Below are positions 44,737 to 56,965 of a stretch of 64,000 bases of DNA, piece after piece. The notes beneath the pieces are model-generated. The model did no database searches. It was not told the DNA's origin and saw only the letters and a list, made by a program, of their open reading frames with translations. Made by a program: the position numbers and the translations under genes. The DNA lies in NCBI GenBank assembly GCA_030015575.1, contig JASDDO010000019.1:518168986-518232985 (forward strand), given 5' to 3'. The stretch is from Agapanthus africanus (taxonomy: Eukaryota; Streptophyta; Magnoliopsida; Asparagales; Amaryllidaceae). How positions within the stretch are numbered: position 1 is the stretch's first letter; each line of letters opens with the position of its first letter.

Positions 44737-47529
44737 TGCACTAGGGCCATCTGATAGCAGTGGTTGTAGTATCTCATACTCAACCATCCCATAAAAGTCT
44801 CTCTCTGGGAAAAGGCCTTTTGTGAGTGGATCCGCCGTGTTGTCCTCTGAGTCTACTCTCCTAACCTCGATCACCCTGGAGATCAACTATCTCCATGATC
44901 AGGTAATACAGCCTTAGAATATGTCTGGATCACTGATGGGACGGTTGTTCCTTGGCATAAGCCACAACTCCATTGTCTCACAATGGTAGGAACGTAGTTC
45001 ATCTCATGAACCAATATACACCTAAACAGCCTCTTTGGTAGCATCTTAAGTAGCGATGTATCATGCCTTTATCGTCTAGTATGCCACGGTATCTAGCTTG
45101 GAACTCTTCCAACATACCGTCCCTTTACTGAGGGTAAAGACAATGCCTGTGACTGACATTCAGTCGTCTTTATCACCCTGGAACACTTCCAGTGATTCTC
45201 CCCAGGATCGATTGATACCATCTCACTACAACTAGTGAGTATCCTAACATCCATTTAGATCTATCTCATAGATCCAATACCCAGGATTTAGGAGGTATCA
45301 CTTTGATCTTATATGGAGAATCCTTGTGATAAGCGGAGATTGACCGAGCGTAGCATAGGAAACTCCTTTCTTATCAAGAGCATGTCATCCACGTACTCTA
45401 CGAGGATCGTCACTATACTCCCTACTACCTTTATTGTTTATACAAGGTTCATCTACCATTTTGATGATGTCAAACTCTTTGACTACTTCATCAAAACAGA
45501 CGTTCCAACTCCGCGATGCCTGCTTTATCCTATAAAGCATCTTGTACACGTTTCCACTGCTCCCACTGTCTACGAAGCCCTCTGGCTGTGTACTTATAGA
45601 CGTTCTCTTCTAAAACATCATTTTAGAAAAGCAGTCATGGCACCCAACCGCCAGATATCGTAGTCATGGTATGTAGCCGTGGCAAGTAGGATCTGGATGG
45701 ACTTAAGCATAGCCACTTGAAAAGGTTTCATCATTATCCACGCCTGGTCGATGACGAAAAGCTTTTACAAGTCTAGCTTTGAAAGTCTCAACTTTTCCAT
45801 CTACACCAAGTAATCTTCTCAAGATATACTTGCTCCTGATGGGGATTTAACCTTTCAGATGTAGCAACCAAAGTCCATACTTTGTTGGTGTACATGGATT
45901 CCATCTCAGATCGCTAAGCATCCAGCCATTCATACAGAGTCCCACTCCTGATGGCCAGCTCGAAACTAGTTGGGTCATCATCTCATGATGCAATCCTCGC
46001 TCCCACTGTCATAGAGAAACCGAAGTATCTCTCAGGTAGGTGAGGAACCCTACTAGATCGGCGGAGAGGCTGAGGTTCGTTGGTAACTATTGAATCCTTT
46101 GGTTTTATCAAATCATGTGCTGTAACTTGTATAGCTGGAACCTTTCCAGTTCTACATTACAGACCTTGCCTCGAGCTTGTCCGGATTTTGCTTTTAGACA
46201 TAGCCCGGACAACCCCAAATCTTAACCAACTTATGATATGGGCTCTTCCCTTATCATATCAAATATGAAGTGGTAGGCAACTGATTTGATTTGAACCCTA
46301 TTCAATAGGTATGCAGCTTCTAAGTGCATAACTCCCAAAAAGGAAATAGGTAACTCAGTAGTACTCATCATAGAGCACACCTTATCATATAGGGTGTGAT
46401 TGCTCCACCCCGATATACCATCGTGCTATGGTGTATACGGAGGAGTAATGCTGAGAGAGAATCTCATTCTCCTTTAGAAAAGTCCAAGAATTTCGTGCTC
46501 AAGTATTCTCTTTCTTGATCTCATCATAGGACATAATACTTTTACCCGTATTTGGTTCTCTACTTCTAAATTATATTCTGTGAATATCTCAAAAGGTTCG
46601 GACTTGTGTTTCAACAGGAACATAGGTCTGAATCTCGAAAGATCATCAGAGGATGTAATGAAGTACAAAGAACCAGTCCTGGCATATGTAGACAGGGGAC
46701 CTTACATACATCAGCATGTATCAATCCCAAGAGTTTACTAACTCTTTCTCTGTTTCCAATAAACAGAGCTACGGTCATCTAATCTTTTATGACATGACTG
46801 GCAAGTTTCACAAGATGTAAATTCAAACAGATTTAAATATGCATCTATGTGCAACTTAGCTAGTCGGGTCACATTGATATGACCTAGTCTACAATACCTC
46901 AAGAAGGATTTGTTCATTTCTGAACTCTTCCTGTTGTGTGTGTTCTGTATACTATGAACTGTAGTTTGATTTAGAACATCAATGCTTTTAGATAACGTAC
47001 CTGAACCGATCAACTTTTGATATAGGAAATGTTCAAAACATTATCCAACAATACAAAATTTTATCATTTCTTTACTAATAAAGAGATAGATATGATTTTG
47101 TATATCAGGTTCGGTATCTAATAACATTCGTTCAGAATCAATGTATTTGGAATACAGGGTGACAGTGACCAACAGACTTGGCTGCAACACTTGCCCCGTT
47201 TTCTGCCTCATGAAACTTATCACCCGTTCTCAGTTCTCTACCTTCCTGTAGCCCTATGTAACAAATTACATATGCGGGATCCTGATCTGGTATCACATAC
47301 CCAGGACGTAAAGAATACTGAGAAACAGTCCTGTATAATGAACACACCCGAAGATGATGCATCAGCATGCACTCTCTTCGTTTGGGTGGTACGAGAATTC
47401 TGGTAATCCCCTATTTCCTGCTCTGTCTTATAACAATTATAAGTTGGAGCGGGACCAACGTTCCCCAGCTCAGTATAACAAGCGGGTTTGGTCAAATATC
47501 CATTTATTATCTTGATTAAGGCATGATAT
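44737..47529 (-). pseudogene. Degenerate Copia C polyprotein (protease, integrase, RT, RNase H)
   Basis: From right to left the remnants are: the start piece with ATG changed to ATA at 47527-47529, then NVGPAPTYNCYKTEQEIG; a protease trace SWVCDTRSGSRIC (about 47290), where the active D-T-G has become D-T-R; an integrase finger YCRLGHINVTRL (about 46890) with CETCQSC; and FITSSDDLSRF near 46660. Broken RT follows at 45400-45800, including WIKTFQ-like and ETFKAR traces. The RT-RNase H connection is missing as in B (junction near 45235-45260). The same extra base near 46448 shifts the integrase frame. It has no gag. Confidence 0.85.
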
Positions 47530-50500
47530 GGTTGCTACCTGGAGAGAGAGAGAAGAAAACACTCAGCGTGCGCTCTTACAAGATCAGATTGGTTATTATT
47601 TTATCTAATCAGGATGGCTCCCACTGGTTTTTATCAAATCTTCCTTCAAACCCTAAAAGGAAAGACTAGCCGGGATTAATTACACACTACAAGTTCGCCA
47701 ATCTTTCAGCCAGGCCAGTGTCGGTACTTTGAGGGAGGTCCCCCGTGCTTTCGCACGAACCTAATTAATGTAAACCTCGTTTTCCCAGAGGCGTAACCTC
47801 GTTGACACCTTTCTAGACACCTACTTGATCGGCTAATTGTAATATGTAAAACTCTCCCAGGAGCAACTCTTACTCGCAGCGGGTATCGGGATCCAACTAT
47901 CTCATAGAAGGTATGCAATCTCATTGCAAATTTCAACACTTGAAATTCCCGATAATATTTTGCCCCTAACGTGCTATGACCTTGACGAAAGCCAACAAAC
48001 CATAGCCCGCTAGTCAAGTTCAACCCGTACATTTCTTGATTGAATTAAACTCACCCGCACGACCCTTGACGAAAGCCAACAAAGCCGCACGACTACCCTA
48101 ATCCAATCGCATCGTATGCAGCAGATAAGCAGCATATAGCTACCGCACACTGCACCTTGACGAAAGCCAACAAATGCAGTACGAATACTATATACAACTT
48201 ATCTGAAATGACGGAGGGCTACGACAGGTTTTTCTGAAAACCTATTGCGTAATGAACTTGATATCGTTGTAGAATCAAATGATTTTAAAATGGAGTGTTT
48301 TTGAGGCTTTTCTAGTTTTGCTAAAGGAGTCACTCCCGGTGAAGGGATCGTCGATCCTTTCCTCGTCGAATGAGGTGCGGGATATATCATATATATCACT
48401 GTGCAAAGCAAAAACTCTTAAAAGCAATCAAAAGACAAACCGAGTGTGTAGCATCAGCCAGTTATTGCTAAAGGAGTCACTCCCGGTAAAGGCATCTCGG
48501 TCCTTTCCTCATCGAATAAGGTGTAGGATATATCACATATACCTCTGTGCAAAGCAAGAACTGTAGCTACCTGTTTTATATTTGAAATTCTATTCTACAA
48601 CATCTTTAGGTTTCTTTTACTTTCATTAATCACATTAATGAAGTCCCATCATTTAAAGTACCTAAACATCACAGATAAATACGACGTACACTTATGCCAT
48701 CCGCATTCGCCTCGATGTCCCCTCGTGCACCGTTAGGTTAGGTAACTAACGGCAGAGCGGGGCAGGGCTAGCGCGGGTGTAAAACATAAGTAACGTCTAT
48801 ATAATATATCATATATACTATATACAGTATCCATCAGAGAACATCACATGATCACATCACAGATATCGCAGCAGAAGAAACATATGAAATATTGGATATA
48901 CTAGGACGTCCGTGTTTTCAATACGAGCCAGTATAAAACACGGATTCCACGGTCGTGATGAATAGCCAAACCCACACCCCTAGACCCCTACGAGAGCGGC
49001 AAGTAACCCTACCAATTCTAGAGTTAGGAGACCCGGACTCGACTCCTCGAGTTGGTCTCCCACTGGGCTCCAGAACCCGGTTACTTGTGCTCCCCTCCTT
49101 GGGTCTATCCTAGTGCGGAAAAGTAAATAATATACAAAAGGTGACATCTTCCGCAACCTGGAAGTGCCCCAATGAAAGAATATTACATACAAGTTTTTAC
49201 ATGAATGAAAATGAAAACACTCATCTCACATAAAAAAACCCCGGCTATTCAAACACGACGATCCAATATAACATTTCCAGCAACACATAACATCACATGT
49301 CATCAACGTAAGTAAATATGCGCATCCCAATTGCCGTTGACATATAGCAATGAAACCGGCGATATCACATATTACACTTACGGTCACAGAAAAGAAAGTG
49401 TAAAACTACAATAGTTGGAATCCACAACCTGCATAGACATCGCATGCCTAATCAAATGAATTCCTTAGACATCGCATGCCTAACAATTATAAACCCCGCA
49501 TTTTAGTCTCATTATCGAAAACTCTTTTCAATATCAAGTCGGGCAATTCAACAAGATTCCCGACATCCTGATCGAATACTCGTCGCAAACTTTAGTAGGC
49601 GGCCGCACCCCTAATACCATCGACGAAGTGCACCAAGGCGGAACACCGCTACCGCTAGCACCCGAACGGATGCTTTCGGCGACGGGGTTCTCCTACAGTC
49701 ACTTGGTCGGGGCTATGGGGCAAGGCTGTCTATTAAGTTTACCCGGCGAGTATCCGCGTACACTACGTGATTGCGAAGGACTTTTGATCGCATCAAAATT
49801 CCGTGGCAACCGATCAAGTGAGACTAAACTGCTATGTTTATAACATTCATTCAGTTATCTCATAACTTCTTGTGAATTCCAATTATTGTATCACATTCCG
49901 AATAAGATAGAAAATGTTAAACTTTCCGATCGAACAATCGAACACCCAAGTTTTCCCGAAACAGCTCAACTCATGAAATAAGTTCAAAGACATTCACTTC
50001 GTGCCTCAGTACCAACGGTCCAGCCGTAGAAGGGTCAAGCCAACGCCTCACATGTGGCACGCCGTACTGCCCCAAACCCGAAGGTTCAAAGGGCAGTTCA
50101 AGACGGTCACATAATCGAGTTAAGGTTTATTGTCTTCTAGAGAGACCATCGCGTTACTTGCACTACTTAGAACGTCTTTAAACCTCGGAAAAATCCAACA
50201 CTTGGAAATTTTCCGGCAGGGGAAAAGTTGGGTATTTATATCCGGTCGAACTTTTTAACATATTCAAAAATTATCCGGAATCCACATAGACAAAATCTGA
50301 TAATCCGATCGAATCATCGAATCCCCAAAACAACCCCAGAAAATTCAACTCTTGAATAAATATTAAAAATTCCCATAAAACTCGGCATTTAAATAAAGAA
50401 GTTACTGTGCAAAAATGGTTGACTGAAGAGACTAAATGAGCGCGGAACCGCCGCAATAAGCGGCTAATGTCGCGGTTCCGCCGCGCTTTAGACAGATCAT

Positions 50501-50671
50501 TAGGTAATTTTTGCACCGTAATTCTTAGAATTTCCTGCTGAATTTTTTAAGCATTTTTAATTTGGAAAAAACCACTTTTTCAGAAAAAGTCCAGAGAGGG
50601 TTAAAAGTTAGGGTTTCGGGGTTCGATCGGGTTTCTAACATCGTCTACGCATCGCCTAAGGCTCTAGCTAA
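47530..50671 (-). other. Long non-coding leader of Copia C
   Basis: The layout matches the B leader: CT tract ending CCAG (complement at about 47540), three CTTGACGAAAGCCAAC motifs (about 47981, 48066, 48156), paired CACTCCCGGTGAAGGG or close variant (about 48335 and 48478), and a GC-rich inverted repeat (50440-50486). A 71-codon open frame at 49628-49843 is on the antisense strand and is interrupted in B, so it is probably not a gene. Confidence 0.7.
50440..50486. repeat. GC-rich inverted repeat near the PBS of Copia C
   Basis: CGCGGAACCG (50441-50450) pairs with CGGTTCCG followed by CCGCG (50473-50485), with a short bulge. It is equivalent to 7986-8030 in A. Confidence 0.6.
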
Positions 50672-50683
50672 GCTCTGATACCA
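50672..50683 (-). other. Primer binding site of Copia C
   Basis: GCTCTGATACCA, the complement of TGGTATCAGAGC, lies one base inside the right-hand (5') LTR. Confidence 0.9.
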
Positions 50684-50684
50684 C

Positions 50685-52904
50685 TGTAGGGTTCCTAGGC
50701 ACTCTAATGTGGTCTCACAAGGCATCAACCATGCCAATTGTTACCATGCCAATTTAACAATTTACATGTGCCGAGAAACCCTAATACGGATCGTTAACTA
50801 GAATTTTAGGCGAAAAAGGAAACTAGTTAACAACTTAACTAAGTGAACGGAAATACAACCTTTGTAGATCCGGTCCTCCACCTGCATAGCTCCGTGATGA
50901 AGTCCCCTCGCTGTACAAATCGAATCCCAGGCTCTAGCGTCGGCTTCATCGGAGAAATGGGCGGGCTTGGTCGTCGGCTTCGTGCCGAAGATGATCTACG
51001 TCGAGGCATCACAAGATCAAGCTCCCACTTCACCAAGTCATGAAACTTGTGAAGAGAACACCCTATACTACTTGGCAAGAGGTAGAGGATGAAGAAATAG
51101 GAAGTGGGTTCACTTTAGAATTGGATTTCTCACTTGTTTTCATCACTTGCCATTGATGTAGCAAGCTTTTCTTCATGGAAGAAGAAGATGAAGAAGAAGA
51201 TAATATTATGATAAGTTATTTTCAAAATAGAAAAGAAAATCAATACTTATCATAATACAACCATGTTCAAGTGTAGAGAATGAACTAGGGTTAAGTGGAG
51301 TGGTTAGGGTTAAGCATGAGACAAAATGGTCACTTAGTCAAAGCTTCATGAAGCTTCAAGATGCAAACAGAGAAAGCCACCATTTTCTCTTTATGCCATT
51401 TATTTTCCAAAAAGAATAAATAAATGAATAAGAAAACAAAACCCTAACCATTCATATAACCATGGTTTAATCTTTACACAAACCCAAGTAAGAATGCATC
51501 ATCAAACATGAAACAAACATGTGCACAAAAATATATCACATATACAATGTGCACATTCAAGTGAGAAAAACCATTTAAAGTGAACCAATACTAGTTAATG
51601 CAAAGTAATATATCAAATATATAATTATGCATTCAATCATTAAATCAACACTTGATTTAACGATCCGGTCATATCGCATATAACCGACTAATATCTAATG
51701 TATCGTCTTATCGAATCAATCCTCGATTCGATAACTAGGTTATATCGCATACAACCATTCGATACATTCATCGCGAGAATAGAATACGGTATCACATACA
51801 CGCATTATTCTCGGTCCCGCACATATCTCATATGCGCTTCTATTTCGTTTCGCTTGAGCCAGGAAACCTCTGTGTAGGACTCTAAAGACTCGTCAATACG
51901 CCGGCAGCAGGTGATGATCATATCAAACACCCACAAGCCGCAAGCGGTCTGCTAAACGTAACGGTCACCCGGGTATTGAGCGATCAGAAGATCGACGAGC
52001 AAGCCCGCTCACACTCCTGTGAATCCAACCAGTAACACTTACCGTACAGTCCGGTCTGATCGTCTGATATGTCGCATATCTCGCCTAGGGGTGGTAAACG
52101 TCAGACCCCAATAGCTCGATAAGTCGTGTCGATATGAGGTCTATAACAGTTCGAGAAACTACAAGTAACACTTACCAGTAAATTTCAGCAACCCTGGCCA
52201 GGGATTTCCGGTTATAGCCAATCGAACACAGCGCAACATCAACTCCCTATACCGGGAGAGACGAATCCCCTCCTATCGCTCATTGCCTCCATGTGATTCG
52301 GGACTGTACCCAAAAGCCACCGTTTTGCACGCCCTCTTGGACGTGGTAAGGTGGAAATCAAAGCACAGTGGGAATCACACAAGACTCTATGACGATCTCG
52401 GGTCTACAGACTAACCTGTACCAGTGTCACCATAGAACTGCCATCTGACGTAAGGTATAATACCATCTGGGAGTTCTCGGCGAGTCCGTCCAGTGTACCC
52501 AGTCTCCACTGAGCACCCGTATATCATCTCTGATGTCAAACACCAATGGATATGGGATCATCCATCGCCCATCTGTATGGGTCGAGAAGGTATACGCTAG
52601 TCTACTCTGGTATATCGATGCCCCGTCTCGATACACCCACGACTAGGGACCTTGAAGGATGTACTTATGGACTATCATGTCCCCACTAGTATGATCCGCA
52701 TCACAGTCCAGGTAGTCAAGTACACATCCTAAGGGCTTTACTAACATGTAACAGAGAGACAATCAGTGTACACGTTAAGGTAAAGAGTAACCAGATAGCA
52801 TACTATCATGTCGAGCAAGAAAGTCCTCCCTATATATCCAAGCATCCACTACAATATACATCCTATGTATAGTAATGGCCTCTAGGGCATACATATAACT
52901 AACA
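50685..52904 (-). mobile_element. 5' LTR of Copia C (right copy)
   Basis: It is 2220 bp with the same ends as the left copy, followed by CATAC and the rest of solo LTR E. Confidence 0.95.
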
Positions 52905-52909
52905 CATAC
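52905..52909. repeat. Right target site duplication of Copia C
   Basis: CATAC, identical to 42507-42511. Confidence 0.95.
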
Positions 52910-54308
52910 TTCATTTAATACAAAATGATGAATCATCTCATGAGTCATGGTTTCATTTAATGCAAATAACACATCATCTCCTCCACCTCATTAAGCTTAA
53001 TTCATAAATGAATTAAAACATAATGAGTCACCTTTCTTCTAGAAGCTTCTCGAGTAATTACGAGAATGCCCCTCCGATCCGTATTTACGAAAAATACGGA
53101 TATACTGAGACTGCATAAATCCAATAATCCAATACTAGAATCTAGCTTAAACAAAAGCCTAATCTGTCCGAATATCATACGTGCACAAATACACGTATAT
53201 GTCCGAACCCTATCATAAAACCATACGACCTCTATATCATTTCGCCTGAAGCAGGGAAACCCTCTGTGTGGTACTCTAAAGACTCGACACTACGCTGGCA
53301 GTGGGTTTAACCACAGGCCGCAAGCGGCACTAGCTGTACGTAACGGTCCCTAGGTAGATGTCGATAAGAAGGTCGATGAGGAAACCCATCCGAACTCTTA
53401 CTGAGCCTGATGTGACAATCTACGTACAGTCCGGTCTGTTCGTCTAAGACTATCGCATATCGGGCCTAGGGGGCGGCAAGCGTCTGTCCCTTAAAAGCGG
53501 CATAAGTCGTGTCGGAGTGAAGCCCATCACACCTTGAGAAGCTACTGGAAAACCTACCAGTAAATCTCGCTTTCCCTGACCAGGGACCTTGCGTAATGGC
53601 TCTCCAAACACAGCGCGATATCAACCCCCAACACCAGGAGAGGCGAATCCCATCTAACCTCCACTGCCTCCAAGTGCTTCGGGACTGCACCCAACTGCTA
53701 CCTTTTTGCACAACTCAGTCGAGCCGTGGTAGGGTAGCAATCTAAGAACAGTGGGAACACACTCGAGGCGAACCAGCAGTGTCAAGTCTACGGACTATAC
53801 TGTACTCATGTCACCTAGGAACTGTTAACTGACGACGGGTATAATACCAACAAACAGTTCCCTGCGAGTCCTGTCCGGTGTACCCGTAACCCAATGAGCA
53901 CCTGCATACTATCTTCAGTACAACGTACTAATGGCTGTGGGACAGACCATCTTCCCTGCTGGGACGAGAAGCGTATACACTAGTCTACTCCGGAGTATCG
54001 ATGCCCTATCTCGATAATCCTACGACTAGGGACCTGGAAAAAAGGATGTGCTTGCAGACTACCCAGCCCCCGCTAGTGTGACTGCCATCACAATGCTGGT
54101 AGTCAAGCAAGATCCTATAGGCTCTATCAATATGTATTCGCGATATGCTAAAAGAAACATATACAAATATTAAGATAGATATAAACCAAGTAGCATACTA
54201 CTATATTGAGCAAGACTGTTAATACAACTGTGAATATCCCAAACTTCCATTAAGTAATATACAAGCTAGTATGATACAATAATAGCCCCTAGGGCATATA
54301 CATTAACA

Positions 54309-54313
54309 AAGTG
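54309..54313. repeat. Right target site duplication of solo LTR E
   Basis: AAGTG, identical to 41997-42001. Confidence 0.85.
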
Positions 54314-56955
54314 TGGTGTATAGAAGATAATAAGTAAAGACAAATAAAGCGATTGGAGAGATGGCAAGAAAATATACGGTTACAGGCAAGAAAATATACG
54401 GTTACAGTCATGAATCTGGATAGTGGAAGAGGCATTACTAGGAATACCCGGAAACCTCTCTGAAACATTTTCATGTTTTAGTTTCACTGTGCAGTGTTAA
54501 TTGAAAACTGATTTCTCAATTAGATTCTAACTCCAGGGTATGTATTTATCAGATTTGATTCTCATATCTGTATAGCGTTACAGATGATGAATGGAAGTAG
54601 AATAATGGAAATTAGGTGATTATATTCTCATTATATCGGAATTCGTTATAATTGGTGATATTTGAGGAAATCATCTGGTTTATGCCGGACGACAAATATT
54701 TGGTTTTGAATATCCGTAGTTATGCACTAGTTTCAAACTGATATATCTGTACGTTTATTTTATAATGTGAGATATAACTTTTTGAAATTATGTCTATGAC
54801 ATTTACCTATATTAGTTGATGGTTAGGTAAGAAGCATTCAACAGCGGTGTAATTCTTCTTAACTATAGAAAAAATTTCGACCTACGACGCATAGGGTTTG
54901 AGTTATTGAACTCAGGGGACTTATACAAAGTATTGTATGTTGTCCAGTGTCCATAAGGACGAAGGGGCTAGTGCTCGTATTATATTCTGTTTACTTGTGA
55001 CTTCTCTAGTTTTTAGACAAGTATTTCGTTGAAATATAAGGTCTAAATTTTATGAAGTTATAGGTATATGAATAAAGTAGAGAACCATATGTTGCAAAGT
55101 ATCAAGATTCTTCAAGATGATCGAAGATGTAGATACTTGTGCTAGGTATTCCGTTGATAGTAATGGTTTTGAGAACATGCTTCTCTTTTAGATTACTCAT
55201 ATGTGGATGCACTCCTAGATGAGTAATGCTGCTTGGCCTCATTACACTTAGTTGATATGCACTGGAAACAGTTGTTTGTCTTTTGAATCTGGTTCCAATT
55301 AAATTAGTGCCTCTGTTTCTATATTGGATATAGAATAGTTCATATCTTAACGATGTTAAGGTATATGGAGTTGTCCGGCTTATGCTTAAAACCAGAATCT
55401 GGACAAACTCAAGGCGCGTTTTAGTAATAGCAGTTTGTGTGTTATCCCGGGATATGATGAGGGTTAACTTTCTACCATCTGGAAGATCAAAAGATATATT
55501 GTACTTGACTCGCCACAGTTTTAGTAAAATGGATTCTTTTCAAAAAACATTAGTGGAAGTATAGTAGAACTGGAAGTAATTCCAGAACCACAAACGATTA
55601 CTGAAAATTTAATAGTACCTAAACATTCAATTGGTTTTGACATTCCATTATCCAATCCGCAGATATGGTGGGTAACCTCAGGCACCCGAGAGGTACTTCG
55701 GTCTTCTCAGAAACGGTGACAGGGAGGTTCTTGTTTATCAAGACTTGTCATTGCTGCTGTTCTAGACTATGAGACCCGGCAGGAGGATGAGTATAACGTC
55801 GTTCTAAATGAGCTTTAGAAGTGCACGTGTATATGACTCTGCTAGAGGGCTGTTGTAGTCAGTGAGAGCAGCGGAAGCATAGAGGGCGAGTAGCTTATGT
55901 CTATTTATAGACTAAAGCAGATATAGCGGAGATATATCATCTATTTTGATGTGACAGACATAGGCTTTGACTTCATCAGAATAGGAGATGGATATGGTAA
56001 GAAGGTAGTAGGGTGTGATATGCTGATATTTCGATGACATGCACTTTATAGGAAGTGAAATTCCTATACTACAATCGGTTATACTATGGTTGTCACACAG
56101 TTGTTTCTCCATATAGGATCTGGATAAAATATCAGGGATTCTGGTGACTAGATCTATAGTTTTAGATCTCGATTTGGAAAGTGTCCCAATTCGAGTACTT
56201 TGACAACATTCTAAAGTGTTTTAGAATGGAAGACTCCTAGCGAGGGGGTGTACCCGCAGGTGATGAAGTCACTCTCTCTAAAGAGATGTCTTTTAAACTA
56301 ATGAGGAGAGGGATTTGCATGATTGGCATATCACTTGCTTAGGTAATTGAGTCAATCATGAGATGCCAAGTACAACACCAGATATTGTTTTTTGCACTAG
56401 TTGCAATAAACATATATTAATCCAACCTTGAAGAAATATTGGGAAGCAGTTTATGAACATAAGTGGATGTTCTAGGGATATGGTAACGACAGCCTCCTTC
56501 GGGAGACGGTTATCATTTCAGGCTTCTAAGGTGACCTGGATAACAGAGCGACTGTCAGAGTTATAGTTTTCCCTCTTTTGAGGGGCAGTAGTTTGGACAG
56601 GTGGTCCAAGCGGATACTGAGGAAGGTATGGTGCAGGATATTGATTAAATTCAGTGGACGATACAGTCTAAGAAGTTTGCTGGATTTGGAGTTCATTTAT
56701 GAACTGGGTCCCATTAGATATGCAGACAAATTCTAAGACAGGTATTGCTCATTTCGGGAAATAGTCTTTCTCCGCGAAATTGAGATATAGAGAGATATAG
56801 AAAAAAACATTGGAGCGGATCCACTCACTGAGCCTATTTCTCGAACACAATAGTTTCGCAAACGAGCTTTGCGAGACTGATTAGTATAGGAGTTGGGTGT
56901 TCGGTATCACACGGGCTGTGTGTATGTGACACCGCAATAATTAGCCTTAAGTGCA
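54314..56955 (+). pseudogene. Degenerate Copia pol of D2
   Basis: This aligns with D1 898-3483 along its whole length, with scattered substitutions and indels. Recognisable pieces: the integrase end near 55330-55420; the RT block IYRLKQI followed by the TAG at 55924-55926 shared with D1; an active-site remnant reading YFDD near 56030; an RNase H block near 56480-56600; and a DPLTEP-like end near 56820. A duplicated ACGGTTACAG stretch at 54378-54402 is private to this copy. It cannot encode a working enzyme. Confidence 0.75.
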
Positions 56956-56965
56956 AGTGCGAGAT
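56956..56965 (+). other. Polypurine tract of D2 (mutated)
   Basis: AGTGCGAGAT differs by one base from the AGTGGGAGAT tracts of A and D1. Confidence 0.75.

Larger units (their letters stand above)
42512..52904 (-). mobile_element. Complete Copia element C, inserted in solo LTR E
   Basis: This minus-strand element of 10.39 kb has LTRs of 2215 and 2220 bp, a PBS, a 3.1-kb leader, a decayed pol region, a PPT and a CATAC duplication. The LTRs differ by about 16 substitutions by eye, plus a few indels including an extra TTGTTACCATGCCAA-like block near 50738. It is therefore somewhat older than B. It is a sister copy of B and shares its leader length and pol lesions. Confidence 0.95.
42002..54308 (-). 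mobile_element. Solo LTR E (with Copia C nested inside)
   Basis: Excluding the nested element, about 1.9 kb of LTR is bounded by TGTAAGTCAACG (42002) and TATACATTAACA (54308) on the + strand. It has AAGTG on both sides and no internal region. On the minus strand it starts TGTTAATGTATATGCCCTAGGGGC, close to the A/B/C LTR start, and shares conserved blocks with them such as GTACAGTCCGGTCTGTTCGTC near 53424. A solo LTR is normally the product of recombination between two LTRs. Confidence 0.85.

Noticed and set aside
49628..49843. 71-codon frame in the C leader, with related sequence in B near 33470-33680
   Set aside because: It is antisense to the element, interrupted in B by a stop (GGAGTGA against GGGGCAA) and absent in A.
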